This document shows, piece after piece, positions 8,358-15,554 of a stretch of 64,000 nt of DNA. Origin of the DNA: Kaistia adipata DSM 17808 (GTDB lineage Bacteria; Pseudomonadota; Alphaproteobacteria; Rhizobiales; Kaistiaceae); contig NZ_AUHO01000006.1 of the NCBI RefSeq assembly GCF_000423225.1, positions 310,001-374,000 of the forward strand. Direction: 5' to 3'. Made by a program: the position numbers and the translations under genes. How positions within the stretch are numbered: the first letter of the stretch is position 1; each line of letters opens with the position of its first letter. Under the pieces are notes generated by a model that saw only the letters and a list, made by a program, of their open reading frames with translations, searched no databases and was not told the origin of the DNA.

Positions 8358-9526
8358 TGGGGCAGCCAGCCGATCAGCAATTGCTGCACGGCATCGAGCG
8401 CGCGCTGGTTCATCGTGCCCTGGCCAACATCGGCCATCGTGTAGACCGGCTTCTCGAGCACCTGCGTGTCGCCCACCCAGACGCGCACCGTTCCGACCTC
8501 GCGGCCGGCGGCGACGGGCGCCAGCAGCGGCCCGTCATAGGTCACGCGGGCACGGATTCGCTCGCGATTTCCTCGAAGCAGCAGGATATCCAGCGGTTCT
8601 TCGGTCACGAGGCCGACCGAGCCCGCCGCCCCCCCGTAGACGCGGGCCTGCGCGACGGCCTCTCCACGGTTGAAGAAACGGAGCCGCTCGAACGCGGTGT
8701 TCCCCCATTCGAACAGCTTGCGCGCCTCGTCGGCGCGGTCCTTGTCGGTCGTCAGGCCGCTGACGACGAGGATCATGCGGTGCCCGTCGCGCATGGCGGA
8801 GGCGGTCAGGCCGAATCCCGATTCCTTCGTGAAGCCTGTCGACAGGCCGTCGGCGCCGATGCCGGCGGAGAGCAGCGGATTGCGGTTGCGCTGGTAGATC
8901 TTGTTCCAGGTGAAATCCGGCTCGGCGTAGATCTTGTAGAGTTCGGGATAGGTCCGGATCAGGTGATCGGCGAGCGTGTGCAGGTCGGCGGCCGTCACCT
9001 TCTGCTCGGGATCCGGCAGCCCCGAGACATTGGTGAAATGCGAGCCCTTGAGGCCCAGCTCGCGCGCCTTGCGGTTCATGATGTCGACGAAACCGCCTTC
9101 CGAGCCGGCGATGCCTTCGGCCAGGATGATGCAGGCGTCGTTGCCGGCCTGGACGATGGCGCCGCGCAGGAGATCGGAGACGGGAATGTGCGATTTCAGC
9201 GCCGCGAACATCGTGGCGCTGCCCGATGGCGCGCCGCCGGTACGCCAGGCATGCTCGCTGACGGGGAAGCTGTCGGTGAGCTTGATCTTGCCGCTCTCGA
9301 TCGCCTCGAACACGACGGCCATGGTCATCATCTTGGCCATGGCGGCGGGCTGGAACGCGGCGTCCTCGGCCTTGCTGTAGAGGATCGTGCCGGAATCGAC
9401 GTCGACCAGGATGGCGCTGCTCGCCTTGCTGTCATAGGGCGCGGCCCGCGGCGCCGCCGGCGCCGCCAGCGTCAGGGCGACGGCCGGCACGATCAGCGAG
9501 CGCAGAGGAAGCCAGCGAGGGATCAT
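8348..9526 (-). CDS. D-alanyl-D-alanine carboxypeptidase-family protein with all three active-site motifs altered
   Basis: A 392-residue exported protein of the PBP5/DacF family (peptidase S11), with a signal peptide (residues about 1-29, ending PRAAP) and a C-terminal PBP5 domain. The fold is intact: LVDVDSGTILYSK, AWRTGGAPSGSATMF, DACIILAEGIAGSEGGF and RNRNPLLSAGIGADGL are all family-typical. However, the catalytic S-x-x-K reads AMAK (residues 62-65), the S-x-N reads AGN (127-129) and the K-T-G reads STG (229-231). I checked each codon on the DNA (GCC, GCC, TCG). Without the nucleophile Ser and both partner residues it should not be a working carboxypeptidase. The ATG at 9526 starts a good signal peptide; it follows rlpA by 96 bp and overlaps tmk by 10 bp. 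Confidence 0.85.
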   Translation of the reverse strand: MIPRWLPLRSLIVPAVALTLAAPAAPRAAPYDSKASSAILVDVDSGTILYSKAEDAAFQPAAMAKMMTMAVVFEAIESGKIKLTDSFPVSEHAWRTGGAPSGSATMFAALKSHIPVSDLLRGAIVQAGNDACIILAEGIAGSEGGFVDIMNRKARELGLKGSHFTNVSGLPDPEQKVTAADLHTLADHLIRTYPELYKIYAEPDFTWNKIYQRNRNPLLSAGIGADGLSTGFTKESGFGLTASAMRDGHRMILVVSGLTTDKDRADEARKLFEWGNTAFERLRFFNRGEAVAQARVYGGAAGSVGLVTEEPLDILLLRGNRERIRARVTYDGPLLAPVAAGREVGTVRVWVGDTQVLEKPVYTMADVGQGTMNQRALDAVQQLLIGWLPQWN

Positions 9527-9622
9527 GACATCATGCCGGGCGCCAGAACCAGTTCGGGGATGGCCGATCGCCACCCCGTTCTGGTTAACAGGCCGGACGC
9601 CCTGCGATCAATGCCGCCCCGC

Positions 9623-10993
9623 TCAGCGGGTGACGAGATAGGCGCCGGCAAGTCCGGCCGCCCGTACGGCAGCCACGGCGTCGCTGCCGGTGGCAACCTG
9701 GTCCGCGACGACGAGGCGCACCGACTGCATCGGCTTGCCGCCGACGGTGATCGGAGTTGCCGTGACGCGGCCGAGGCCGGCGAATTTCGCTGCGAGCGCA
9801 TCGGCATTGGCCGCGCTCGCGAACACGCCGAGCTGGACGATCGCCGCGTCGGCGCCGCGATCGGCGGCGGCACGGGCCACGGCCGCATCGAGCGCGCCCT
9901 GCAGCTCGCCGCGACCCGACGCCATCTCCGCGGCGGCGCGCTGCGCGGGCGAAGCCGACGCCTCGGCGGCATAGGAGGAACGGTTGGAGCGCGGCAGAGG
10001 CGCGTAATACTCGTCCGCCGGAGCGACCTCCGGGGGCATGCCCTGGTCGGAGTAACCGATCGGCTCGGCGTAGGTGATGGTGCCGAGCGAGCGCTCGCCG
10101 TAATTGCTGCCGGCCGGGACCGGGGCCGGACCGGCGTCGGCGACGACATGGCGCTGCGGCTGCGCGTCATAGGTGGCGAGCGCCGGGTCATAGGCGTTGC
10201 CGCCATAGTAAATTTCAGGACGGGCGCGCGGAATCGGCGCGAGCGATGCCATCATGACCGTCGGGCTCGCCGTCGGCGCGCGCAGCGCCGGGGCCTTGAG
10301 CGCCAGCATGGTGCTGCCCGAAACGCTGCTGCCGGGGCCCTGATAGGTCGCCATCAGCATCTTCTGGTCATGCCCTTCCATGCGGGCCGGGCCGACATAC
10401 TCGACCTTCACCTTCGACGTGCCGTGATGCTTCATGTCCAGCACCTCGGCCGTCTTGGACGACAGGTCGATGACGCGGTCATGCGCATAGGGACCGCGAT
10501 CATTGACGCGGACGACGACGGAGCGGCCGTTCCTGGTGTTGGTGACGCGGGCATAGCTCGGCAGCGGCATCGTCGGATGCGCGGCCGAAAGCCCGTCCAT
10601 GTCGTAGACTTCGCCATTGGCGGTGTAGCGGCCATGGAAGGCGGAGCCGTACCAGGAAGCGAGGCCAACGGCCGCGTAGCGCGGGTTCTCGCGCGGCGTG
10701 TAGACCCTGCCCTTCACCGTATAGGGCTTGCCGACCATGTAGCGGCCGCCGCCCTGCGGCACCGGCTGGCCGTATTTCACGACGCGCGGGCTGGCTTTGA
10801 CGCCATATTCCTTCTCGGAAAAGTATTCCTTGCTGCGCTTCGAAGGTTTGGAGGGGGCGCTGGCGCAGGAAGCAAGGATAGCGGCGGCGGCGACAACGGT
10901 CGCGGCCTTGAGCAAGATCCTGCCCTGCGGCGCTTCCGAACGCTTCGCGCCCGGAATCTGTTTCTTGGACATCCCCATCTCGCCTGACTTCAT
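9623..10993 (-). CDS. rlpA: RlpA-like septal ring lipoprotein (DPBB plus SPOR)
   Basis: A 456-residue putative lipoprotein. After a basic N-terminus and hydrophobic segment comes a lipobox, AILASC, with the lipidated Cys near residue 43. The double-psi beta-barrel follows at about 110-195, with VGLASWYGSAFHGRYTANG and the catalytic-region RVNDRGPYAHDRVIDLS. A long Pro/Ala-rich linker leads to a C-terminal SPOR domain (about 385-456, AAIVQLGVFASAANADALA), which binds denuded glycan strands at the septum. RlpA homologs cleave such glycans (lytic transglycosylase) or act structurally. It heads the operon followed by the carboxypeptidase-like gene, so the two peptidoglycan-facing proteins are probably co-expressed. 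Confidence 0.88.
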   Translation of the reverse strand: MKSGEMGMSKKQIPGAKRSEAPQGRILLKAATVVAAAAILASCASAPSKPSKRSKEYFSEKEYGVKASPRVVKYGQPVPQGGGRYMVGKPYTVKGRVYTPRENPRYAAVGLASWYGSAFHGRYTANGEVYDMDGLSAAHPTMPLPSYARVTNTRNGRSVVVRVNDRGPYAHDRVIDLSSKTAEVLDMKHHGTSKVKVEYVGPARMEGHDQKMLMATYQGPGSSVSGSTMLALKAPALRAPTASPTVMMASLAPIPRARPEIYYGGNAYDPALATYDAQPQRHVVADAGPAPVPAGSNYGERSLGTITYAEPIGYSDQGMPPEVAPADEYYAPLPRSNRSSYAAEASASPAQRAAAEMASGRGELQGALDAAVARAAADRGADAAIVQLGVFASAANADALAAKFAGLGRVTATPITVGGKPMQSVRLVVADQVATGSDAVAAVRAAGLAGAYLVTR

Positions 10994-11235
10994 ACCAGCA
11001 GCTCCGCGGATTGTCGATCGCCCCCGCTTTGGCGCGTCCGGTCCATTCCGTTTCCGAAGGGTGCACGCCTGCGCGCCACGCCCATCCGATATCAGGCTGC
11101 ATTCAGCCCCTGGAGCCTTTCCGGGCCGTTAATGAAACGTGGCCGAAATGCGTCAAATCCACGGAACCTCGGAGACATGGTTACCGGCGGGCCCCTTCGC
11201 GGCCGGCTCATCCACATGCCGGTCGAACGTTCCCC

Positions 11236-11264
11236 TTGCATTCGACGCCCCGCTTCAGCATTGA
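11236..11264 (+). promoter_or_regulatory. Possible promoter of tRNA-Ser
   Basis: TTGCAT at 11236-11241 and CATTGA at 11259-11264 are separated by 17 bp and end 14 bases before the tRNA. The -10 match is weak, so this is only a candidate. Confidence 0.3.
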
Positions 11265-11278
11265 TCGCCCATCGAGCC

Positions 11279-11368
11279 GGATGGGTGGCCGAGTGGTTTA
11301 AGGCAGCGGTCTTGAAAACCGCCGTGGGTGCAAGCCCACCGTGGGTTCGAATCCCACCCCATCCGCCA
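11279..11368 (+). tRNA. tRNA-Ser (anticodon UGA)
   Basis: A complete class II tRNA. The acceptor stem GGATGGG (11279-11285) pairs with CCCATCC (11358-11364), discriminator G at 11365, and CCA is encoded at 11366-11368. The anticodon stem GCGGT/ACCGC encloses the loop CTTGAAA, giving anticodon TGA at 11313-11315. The long variable arm (GTGGGTGCAAGCCCAC) identifies tRNA-Ser, and GGTTCGAATCC forms the T arm. It decodes UCA and probably other UCN codons. No integrase or att-like duplication is visible beside it. Confidence 0.97.
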
Positions 11369-11440
11369 TTCACCGCATTCTGGGCCCTGGCAGCGTCGTC
11401 CTGAGATTTGGGAAGTGATCGGCCGCGAGGTTCAAGGGGC

Positions 11441-12577
11441 TCACGCCGCCTGTCGGATGCAGTCGCGCCCTTCCGCCTTCGCCTGATAGAGCGCGCGATC
11501 GGCCCGATCGATCAGCGCCAGCAGACCCTCGCCCTTGCGCGCAGCGGCGATCCCGAAGCTTGCCGTCGGGCGGAACTCGTTCGAGACGACACCGGACGCC
11601 GCCTCCTTGAACTCGGTCCTGGCAAGCTCGGCGAAGTGATGCGCGGCAGCCACCTGCCCCGGCGGCAGAAGCACGGCGAACTCCTCGCCGCCAAGGCGGG
11701 CGATGATCGCGTCGCGCGGGGCCTTGTCCCGCAGGACCTCGGAGAAGGTTCGGATGATCCGGTCGCCATGGCCGTGTCCAAAGCGATCGTTGATCGACTT
11801 GAAGTCGTCGAGGTCGCTCAGGATGACGGCGACCTGGGCGTTCGCCGTCTGGCGCGCGAGCGCATCCTGCGCGCGCGCTTCAAAGCCGCGGCGATTGAAC
11901 AATCCCGACAACAGGTCGGTCTGTGCTTCCGACTTGAAGCTCTCCATGACATCGGCGGCAATGATCGCGAAGATCGCGACCGCCAGCGTCGCGCAGATGA
12001 GGGCATCGGAGATCGCGACGATCAGCCAATAGGCGGCTTCGACCTGGTCGGACAGGATGCCGGGAACCCGGAAGATCACGGGTCGAACCAGGAATGCCAG
12101 ACAGGCCAGCGCCACTAGCCCGAAGAACAGCTGCTCGACCGGGGAACGGCGCGGGAGCCTTGCGACGTCGACCAGCATCAAGGCGCAGACGGCGGCGAGC
12201 GCCAGATTGATGACGGCCGCCCGCGCCAGCAGGCTCGGCTCCACATATTGGTAGAAATGGAGGGCCGTCAGCGTCACCACGCCGATGGCCAGCATGACGC
12301 CGTATTGCGGCCTGGACCCAAGCCGCCTGGACAGGGCTATCGCCAACAGGGCCGTCGCCAGCAGGACGAGGCCATTGGCCAGAATGCGGAGCGACGAATA
12401 TTCCTGGGTGATGGCAAAGGTCAGGATGACAAAACACAGGGTTCGTATCGCGTAGGAAGCCGCGAAGATCGCAATGTAGGTCCGCTGACGCTGATGGAGC
12501 CAAAGTGTGAGCAAAGACACGCAGAATATGGCCGACATTGCCGGGTTCAGCAGTGCGACGACGCTCTCATGGCTCAT
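11441..12577 (-). CDS. Membrane-bound GGDEF-domain diguanylate cyclase
   Basis: A 378-residue protein: about six or seven membrane segments over residues 10-205, then a C-terminal GGDEF domain (about 215-375) with DLLSGLFNRRGF, LSDLDDFKSINDRFGHGHGD and the active-site loop ARLGGEEFAVLL. GGEEF is a functional variant, so cyclic di-GMP synthesis is likely. The RxxD inhibitory site five residues before the loop is absent, so classic product inhibition is not expected. I chose the ATG at 12577 (MSHESVVALL); the frame is open to 12664 but that extra tail is basic and unlike the family. The gene stands alone and could feed c-di-GMP control of the polysaccharide locus, which is speculation. Confidence 0.85.
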   Translation of the reverse strand: MSHESVVALLNPAMSAIFCVSLLTLWLHQRQRTYIAIFAASYAIRTLCFVILTFAITQEYSSLRILANGLVLLATALLAIALSRRLGSRPQYGVMLAIGVVTLTALHFYQYVEPSLLARAAVINLALAAVCALMLVDVARLPRRSPVEQLFFGLVALACLAFLVRPVIFRVPGILSDQVEAAYWLIVAISDALICATLAVAIFAIIAADVMESFKSEAQTDLLSGLFNRRGFEARAQDALARQTANAQVAVILSDLDDFKSINDRFGHGHGDRIIRTFSEVLRDKAPRDAIIARLGGEEFAVLLPPGQVAAAHHFAELARTEFKEAASGVVSNEFRPTASFGIAAARKGEGLLALIDRADRALYQAKAEGRDCIRQAA

Positions 12578-12766
12578 GCGCGAACAACCAAGCTTGCCGG
12601 CTCCCGGTCTTTGTCGAGCCGCGATGGTGCAGCGATTAGGCACCCTCCGAGTGAATTTCGTCACTCAGTACCATAGGTTGTTCTCGAACAAAACAGCGCC
12701 CGGCCGGGACGGGTGCGCATCCCTCGCAGGTGTTGGCGGCGATGAAGACGGCCCCGAGCGGATCGC

Positions 12767-13300
12767 TCAGGCGAGCGGGATATAGGTCAGCCGGATCACC
12801 TCCGGGCCGACCCGGTCGCTCGCGACCAAGTGGAGCGGCGGTCGGGGGCCGGCGAAGAAGGGCGTGCCGCGCCCCAGCACGCTGGGGTGGAAGTAGAGGC
12901 GGTACTCGTCGATGAGCCCGGCATCGGTCAGGCTTCGCGCCAGGTCCGGCCCTGAAACGGCGATCTCTCCATCGAGCCGGGTCTTCAGGTCGCGGATCGC
13001 CGTCGCGAGGTCGCCTTCGACCAGGCTGGCATTGGGGCCGACGGAGTTCAGAGTCCGCGACACGACCCATTTCGGCTGGTTGCGCCAGGCCGCGGCGAAG
13101 TCATGGTGATCGGGTTCCCATTCGGGATGGTCCTCGTCCCAATAGCGCATGATCTCGTACATGCGGCGGCCATACACGCTGCCGGTCAGGCCATGGACGT
13201 GCTCGGTCCAGTGACGAAAGAGCTCGGGATCCGGTTCGAATGCGTCATGGTCGACATAGCCGTCCAGCGACAGGTTCATTCCGAACACGATCCTCGCCAT
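12767..13300 (-). CDS. RibD C-terminal / dihydrofolate reductase-like protein
   Basis: A 177-residue protein of the RibD_C/DHFR-like family (MARIVFGMNLSLDGYV at the start, VYGRRMYEIM at residue 42, IAVSGPDLARSL near 115, and FHPSVLGRGTPFF near 137). These small NADPH-binding folds are common in bacteria and are often annotated as dihydrofolate reductases, but their substrates are mostly unknown. A good ribosome site (ACGGAGAT) precedes the ATG. The start lies 56 bp inside the end of the pyridoxal kinase reading frame, an overlap longer than usual that may come from an indel in the upstream gene. Confidence 0.8.
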   Translation of the reverse strand: MARIVFGMNLSLDGYVDHDAFEPDPELFRHWTEHVHGLTGSVYGRRMYEIMRYWDEDHPEWEPDHHDFAAAWRNQPKWVVSRTLNSVGPNASLVEGDLATAIRDLKTRLDGEIAVSGPDLARSLTDAGLIDEYRLYFHPSVLGRGTPFFAGPRPPLHLVASDRVGPEVIRLTYIPLA

Positions 13301-14219
13301 GACGCCAGATCTCCGTTCCGGGTGACGCAGCGAAAGTTATGCGACCGACGCCGGAGGGAGTCCACCCCGCCCGCCCCCCCTCATCTTCCGCGTGTCTTTC
13401 GACCAGAGCGGCGATGCAGCCGCCAAGCTGCATCTCCTGCTGGCCGTCGCCGAGGGTGCGGTCGAGAACGTCGAGCACCACGGCGGCGGCATCTCGCGTC
13501 GCGTCGACCAGCGCCTTGCCCCGCGCCAGATTGGCGGTGAGCAAGCCGGTGAAGAGATCGCCCGTGCCGACCGGAACGATGGGCAGCCGGGGCGACCGGA
13601 GGCGGGTCGGTACCGCCCCGTCGAAGACGATGTTTTCAAGCGAGCCGTCCGGCGTATCGGTCAGGACGCATCCGGTGACGACCATGCGGGGGCCGCGTCG
13701 CTCCCTTATGGCGGCGGCGGCCGCTGCCAACTCCTCCAAGCTTCGCGGCTGGCTCCGGGTAATCAGCCCGACCTCGAACTGGTTGGGCGTCAGCAGGTCG
13801 GCCAGCGGCACCAGCTGCTCGAGCAGGACCGCGACCACCGGATCGGCGACAAAGACGCCGAGCTCGGTGTCGCCCATGACGGGATCGCAGACATAGAGGA
13901 TGTCCGGGTTGATCTGCCGGGCTCGCTTGACGAAGGTGGCCACCACTTCGCCATTGGCGCGGGAGCCGAGATAGCCGGAGACGATGTAGCGGCTGGTCTC
14001 GATCAGGCCGCGCTCCTCGACGCCGCGCAGCAGGTCGCCGACGAGTTCGGATTCGAGCACCCGCCCGCGCATGGTGGCATAGCCGGGATGATTGGAGAGC
14101 AAGGTGGTCGGCACCGCCGCGACGTTGAGCCCGCGCGCCTGCATGGCCAGGACGGCGGCGCTGTTGCCGACATGGCCGTGAACGACCTGGCTCTGGATCG
14201 AAATGATGGAGGTCGTCAT
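13245..14219 (-). CDS. pdxY: Pyridoxal kinase, PdxY type, with extended C-terminal tail
   Basis: A ribokinase-fold kinase that phosphorylates pyridoxal to PLP. It begins IISIQSQVVHGHVGNSAAV, has CDPVMGD at about residue 112, DLLTPNQFEVG near 140 and the catalytic anion hole VPVGTGDLFTGLL near 221-233, all family-typical. At 324 residues it is longer than the usual 280-290. The last 40 residues, from RAGWTPSG on, do not resemble the family and run into the next gene. They follow a run of seven G (coding strand, 13374-13380); removing one G would end the protein at 13337, before the next gene. The kinase starts five bases after the benE stop, so the two are co-transcribed. Confidence 0.85.
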   Translation of the reverse strand: MTTSIISIQSQVVHGHVGNSAAVLAMQARGLNVAAVPTTLLSNHPGYATMRGRVLESELVGDLLRGVEERGLIETSRYIVSGYLGSRANGEVVATFVKRARQINPDILYVCDPVMGDTELGVFVADPVVAVLLEQLVPLADLLTPNQFEVGLITRSQPRSLEELAAAAAAIRERRGPRMVVTGCVLTDTPDGSLENIVFDGAVPTRLRSPRLPIVPVGTGDLFTGLLTANLARGKALVDATRDAAAVVLDVLDRTLGDGQQEMQLGGCIAALVERHAEDEGGRAGWTPSGVGRITFAASPGTEIWRHGEDRVRNEPVAGRLCRP

Positions 14220-14224
14220 TCCCG

Positions 14225-15460
14225 TTACTCCGCCGCACTGCTGTCGATTGCCGGGCCAGCCGCGCGCCGTCGGTCGGGCAACCTGCCGTTCAGGACGAAG
14301 TGGGCGATCAGGCCGATCACCAGCCCCCAGAACGCGCCGCCGATTCCGAGCATCTGGATGTTGGCGGCCGCGGCCAGGAAGGTGATCAGCGATGCCTCGC
14401 GCGATTTCGGATTGGCCATGGCCCCGGCCAGGCTTCCGCCGATCGTGCTGAGCAGTGCCAGGCCGGCCAGCGTCGTGATGAAGGTCGCGGGCAAGGTCAT
14501 GAAGACGCCGGCGAGGGTCACACCGAACACGCCGACCAGCACATAGCAGACACCCGCTGCGACACCGGCGACCCAGCGCTTCGAGGGATCCTCATGCGCT
14601 TCCTTACCCGTGGCGATGGCGGCCGTGATGGCGGCGAGGTTGAAGCCGTGCGAGCCGAACGGCGCCATCAGTAGGGAGCCAAGGCCCGTTACGGTGATGA
14701 TCGGATTGGCGCTGGTCCGGAAGCCGTCATTGCGCAGCACGATCATGCCGGGCATGTACTGGCCCGTCAGCGTGACGAGGAACAGCGGCAGCGCGACGCT
14801 CAGCAGCGCATTCCACGAAAATGCCGGCATGGTGAAGACCGGTGCGGCCAGCCGCAGCTCGATCCCGGCGAAATCGACGGCTCCCTGCGCGGACAGGAAG
14901 GCGAGCCCGAGGACGAGGATGCCGACGACGGCATAGCGGGCGGAGAAGCGCTTCAGCACGACATAGGCGACGCTCAGCAGCCCGACCAGCAGCGGCTCGA
15001 CGCTCGCGCCGCTGAAGGCGCCGATGCCGAACTGGAGCAGGATGCCCGCGAGCAGACCCGAGGCGATGCCAGGCGGGATCAGCCGGATCAGCCTGTCGAA
15101 GCAGCCCGACAGGCCGAGAATGACGAAGGCCAATGCCGAGACGATGTACGCTCCAACGGCCTCGGCATAGGGCGTCGTCGCCAGCGCGGTGACGAGAAAG
15201 GCCGCCGCCGGCGTCGACCAGGCGGTGATGATCGGGGCGCGATAGCGCCAGCTCAGAAACAGTCCCGTCACGCCGACGCCGATCGATACCGACCAGACCC
15301 AGGACGTCGTCTCTGCCGGGCTCAGGCCGGCGACCTTCGCCGCCTGAAAGACCAGGATGAAGGTGCCGCCATAGTTGACGATCACGGAGATCAGTCCCGC
15401 GACGGCGGGGTGGAGTACGTCGCTCAGGCGGAAGGGGGTAGGCGTCGAACCGGGCGGCAT
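14225..15460 (-). CDS. BenE family transporter
   Basis: A 411-residue integral membrane protein with about 12 membrane segments and the BenE hallmarks VNYGGTFILVFQAAKVAGLS, FGSHGFNLAAITAAIATGKE and HEDPSKRWVAGVAAGVCYV. The family is named for a benzoate/proton symporter but members are diverse. I chose the ATG at 15460 (MPPGSTPTPF), since the longer frame upstream runs into the divergent regulator. It is followed after five bases by pyridoxal kinase and is divergent from a PdxR/MocR regulator. That context suggests the substrate is a B6 vitamer (pyridoxal, pyridoxine or pyridoxamine) rather than benzoate; this is inference. Confidence 0.85.
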   Translation of the reverse strand: MPPGSTPTPFRLSDVLHPAVAGLISVIVNYGGTFILVFQAAKVAGLSPAETTSWVWSVSIGVGVTGLFLSWRYRAPIITAWSTPAAAFLVTALATTPYAEAVGAYIVSALAFVILGLSGCFDRLIRLIPPGIASGLLAGILLQFGIGAFSGASVEPLLVGLLSVAYVVLKRFSARYAVVGILVLGLAFLSAQGAVDFAGIELRLAAPVFTMPAFSWNALLSVALPLFLVTLTGQYMPGMIVLRNDGFRTSANPIITVTGLGSLLMAPFGSHGFNLAAITAAIATGKEAHEDPSKRWVAGVAAGVCYVLVGVFGVTLAGVFMTLPATFITTLAGLALLSTIGGSLAGAMANPKSREASLITFLAAAANIQMLGIGGAFWGLVIGLIAHFVLNGRLPDRRRAAGPAIDSSAAE

Positions 15461-15484
15461 GTCTGGCGAAACTCTTGGAGCTGA

Positions 15485-15537
15485 AAGGCGAAGGCCGAGG
15501 AAGGCCTTGACATCTAGCCGTCCAATGGCCGGATTAT
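15485..15537 (+). promoter_or_regulatory. Candidate promoter and operator of the pdxR-like gene
   Basis: TTGACA at 15507-15512 is a consensus -35; GATTAT at 15532-15537 (19-bp spacer) or the overlapping GGATTA could serve as -10. Three AAGGC direct repeats at 15485, 15491 and 15501 lie directly upstream of the -35 in the 94-bp divergent region shared with benE. MocR regulators bind direct repeats in such divergent regions, so these are candidate operators. Confidence 0.4.
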
Positions 15538-15554
15538 CCCCGCCACTCTCCCCG

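Noticed and set aside
8357-10987. An 876-codon open frame on the plus strand, antisense to the carboxypeptidase-like gene and rlpA
   Set aside because: It is arginine/alanine/glycine-rich without any family motif; long antisense frames arise in GC-rich DNA from the codon bias of the real genes on the other strand, both of which are clear homologs.
11279-11368. tRNA-Ser as an attachment site of a genomic island
   Set aside because: No integrase, no repeat of the tRNA 3' end and no change in gene content that marks an island were found beside it.
12678-12691. Short palindrome TTGTTC-TC-GAACAA upstream of the GGDEF gene
   Set aside because: Only a 6-bp stem with a two-base centre and no repeats of it nearby; too weak to call an operator or terminator.
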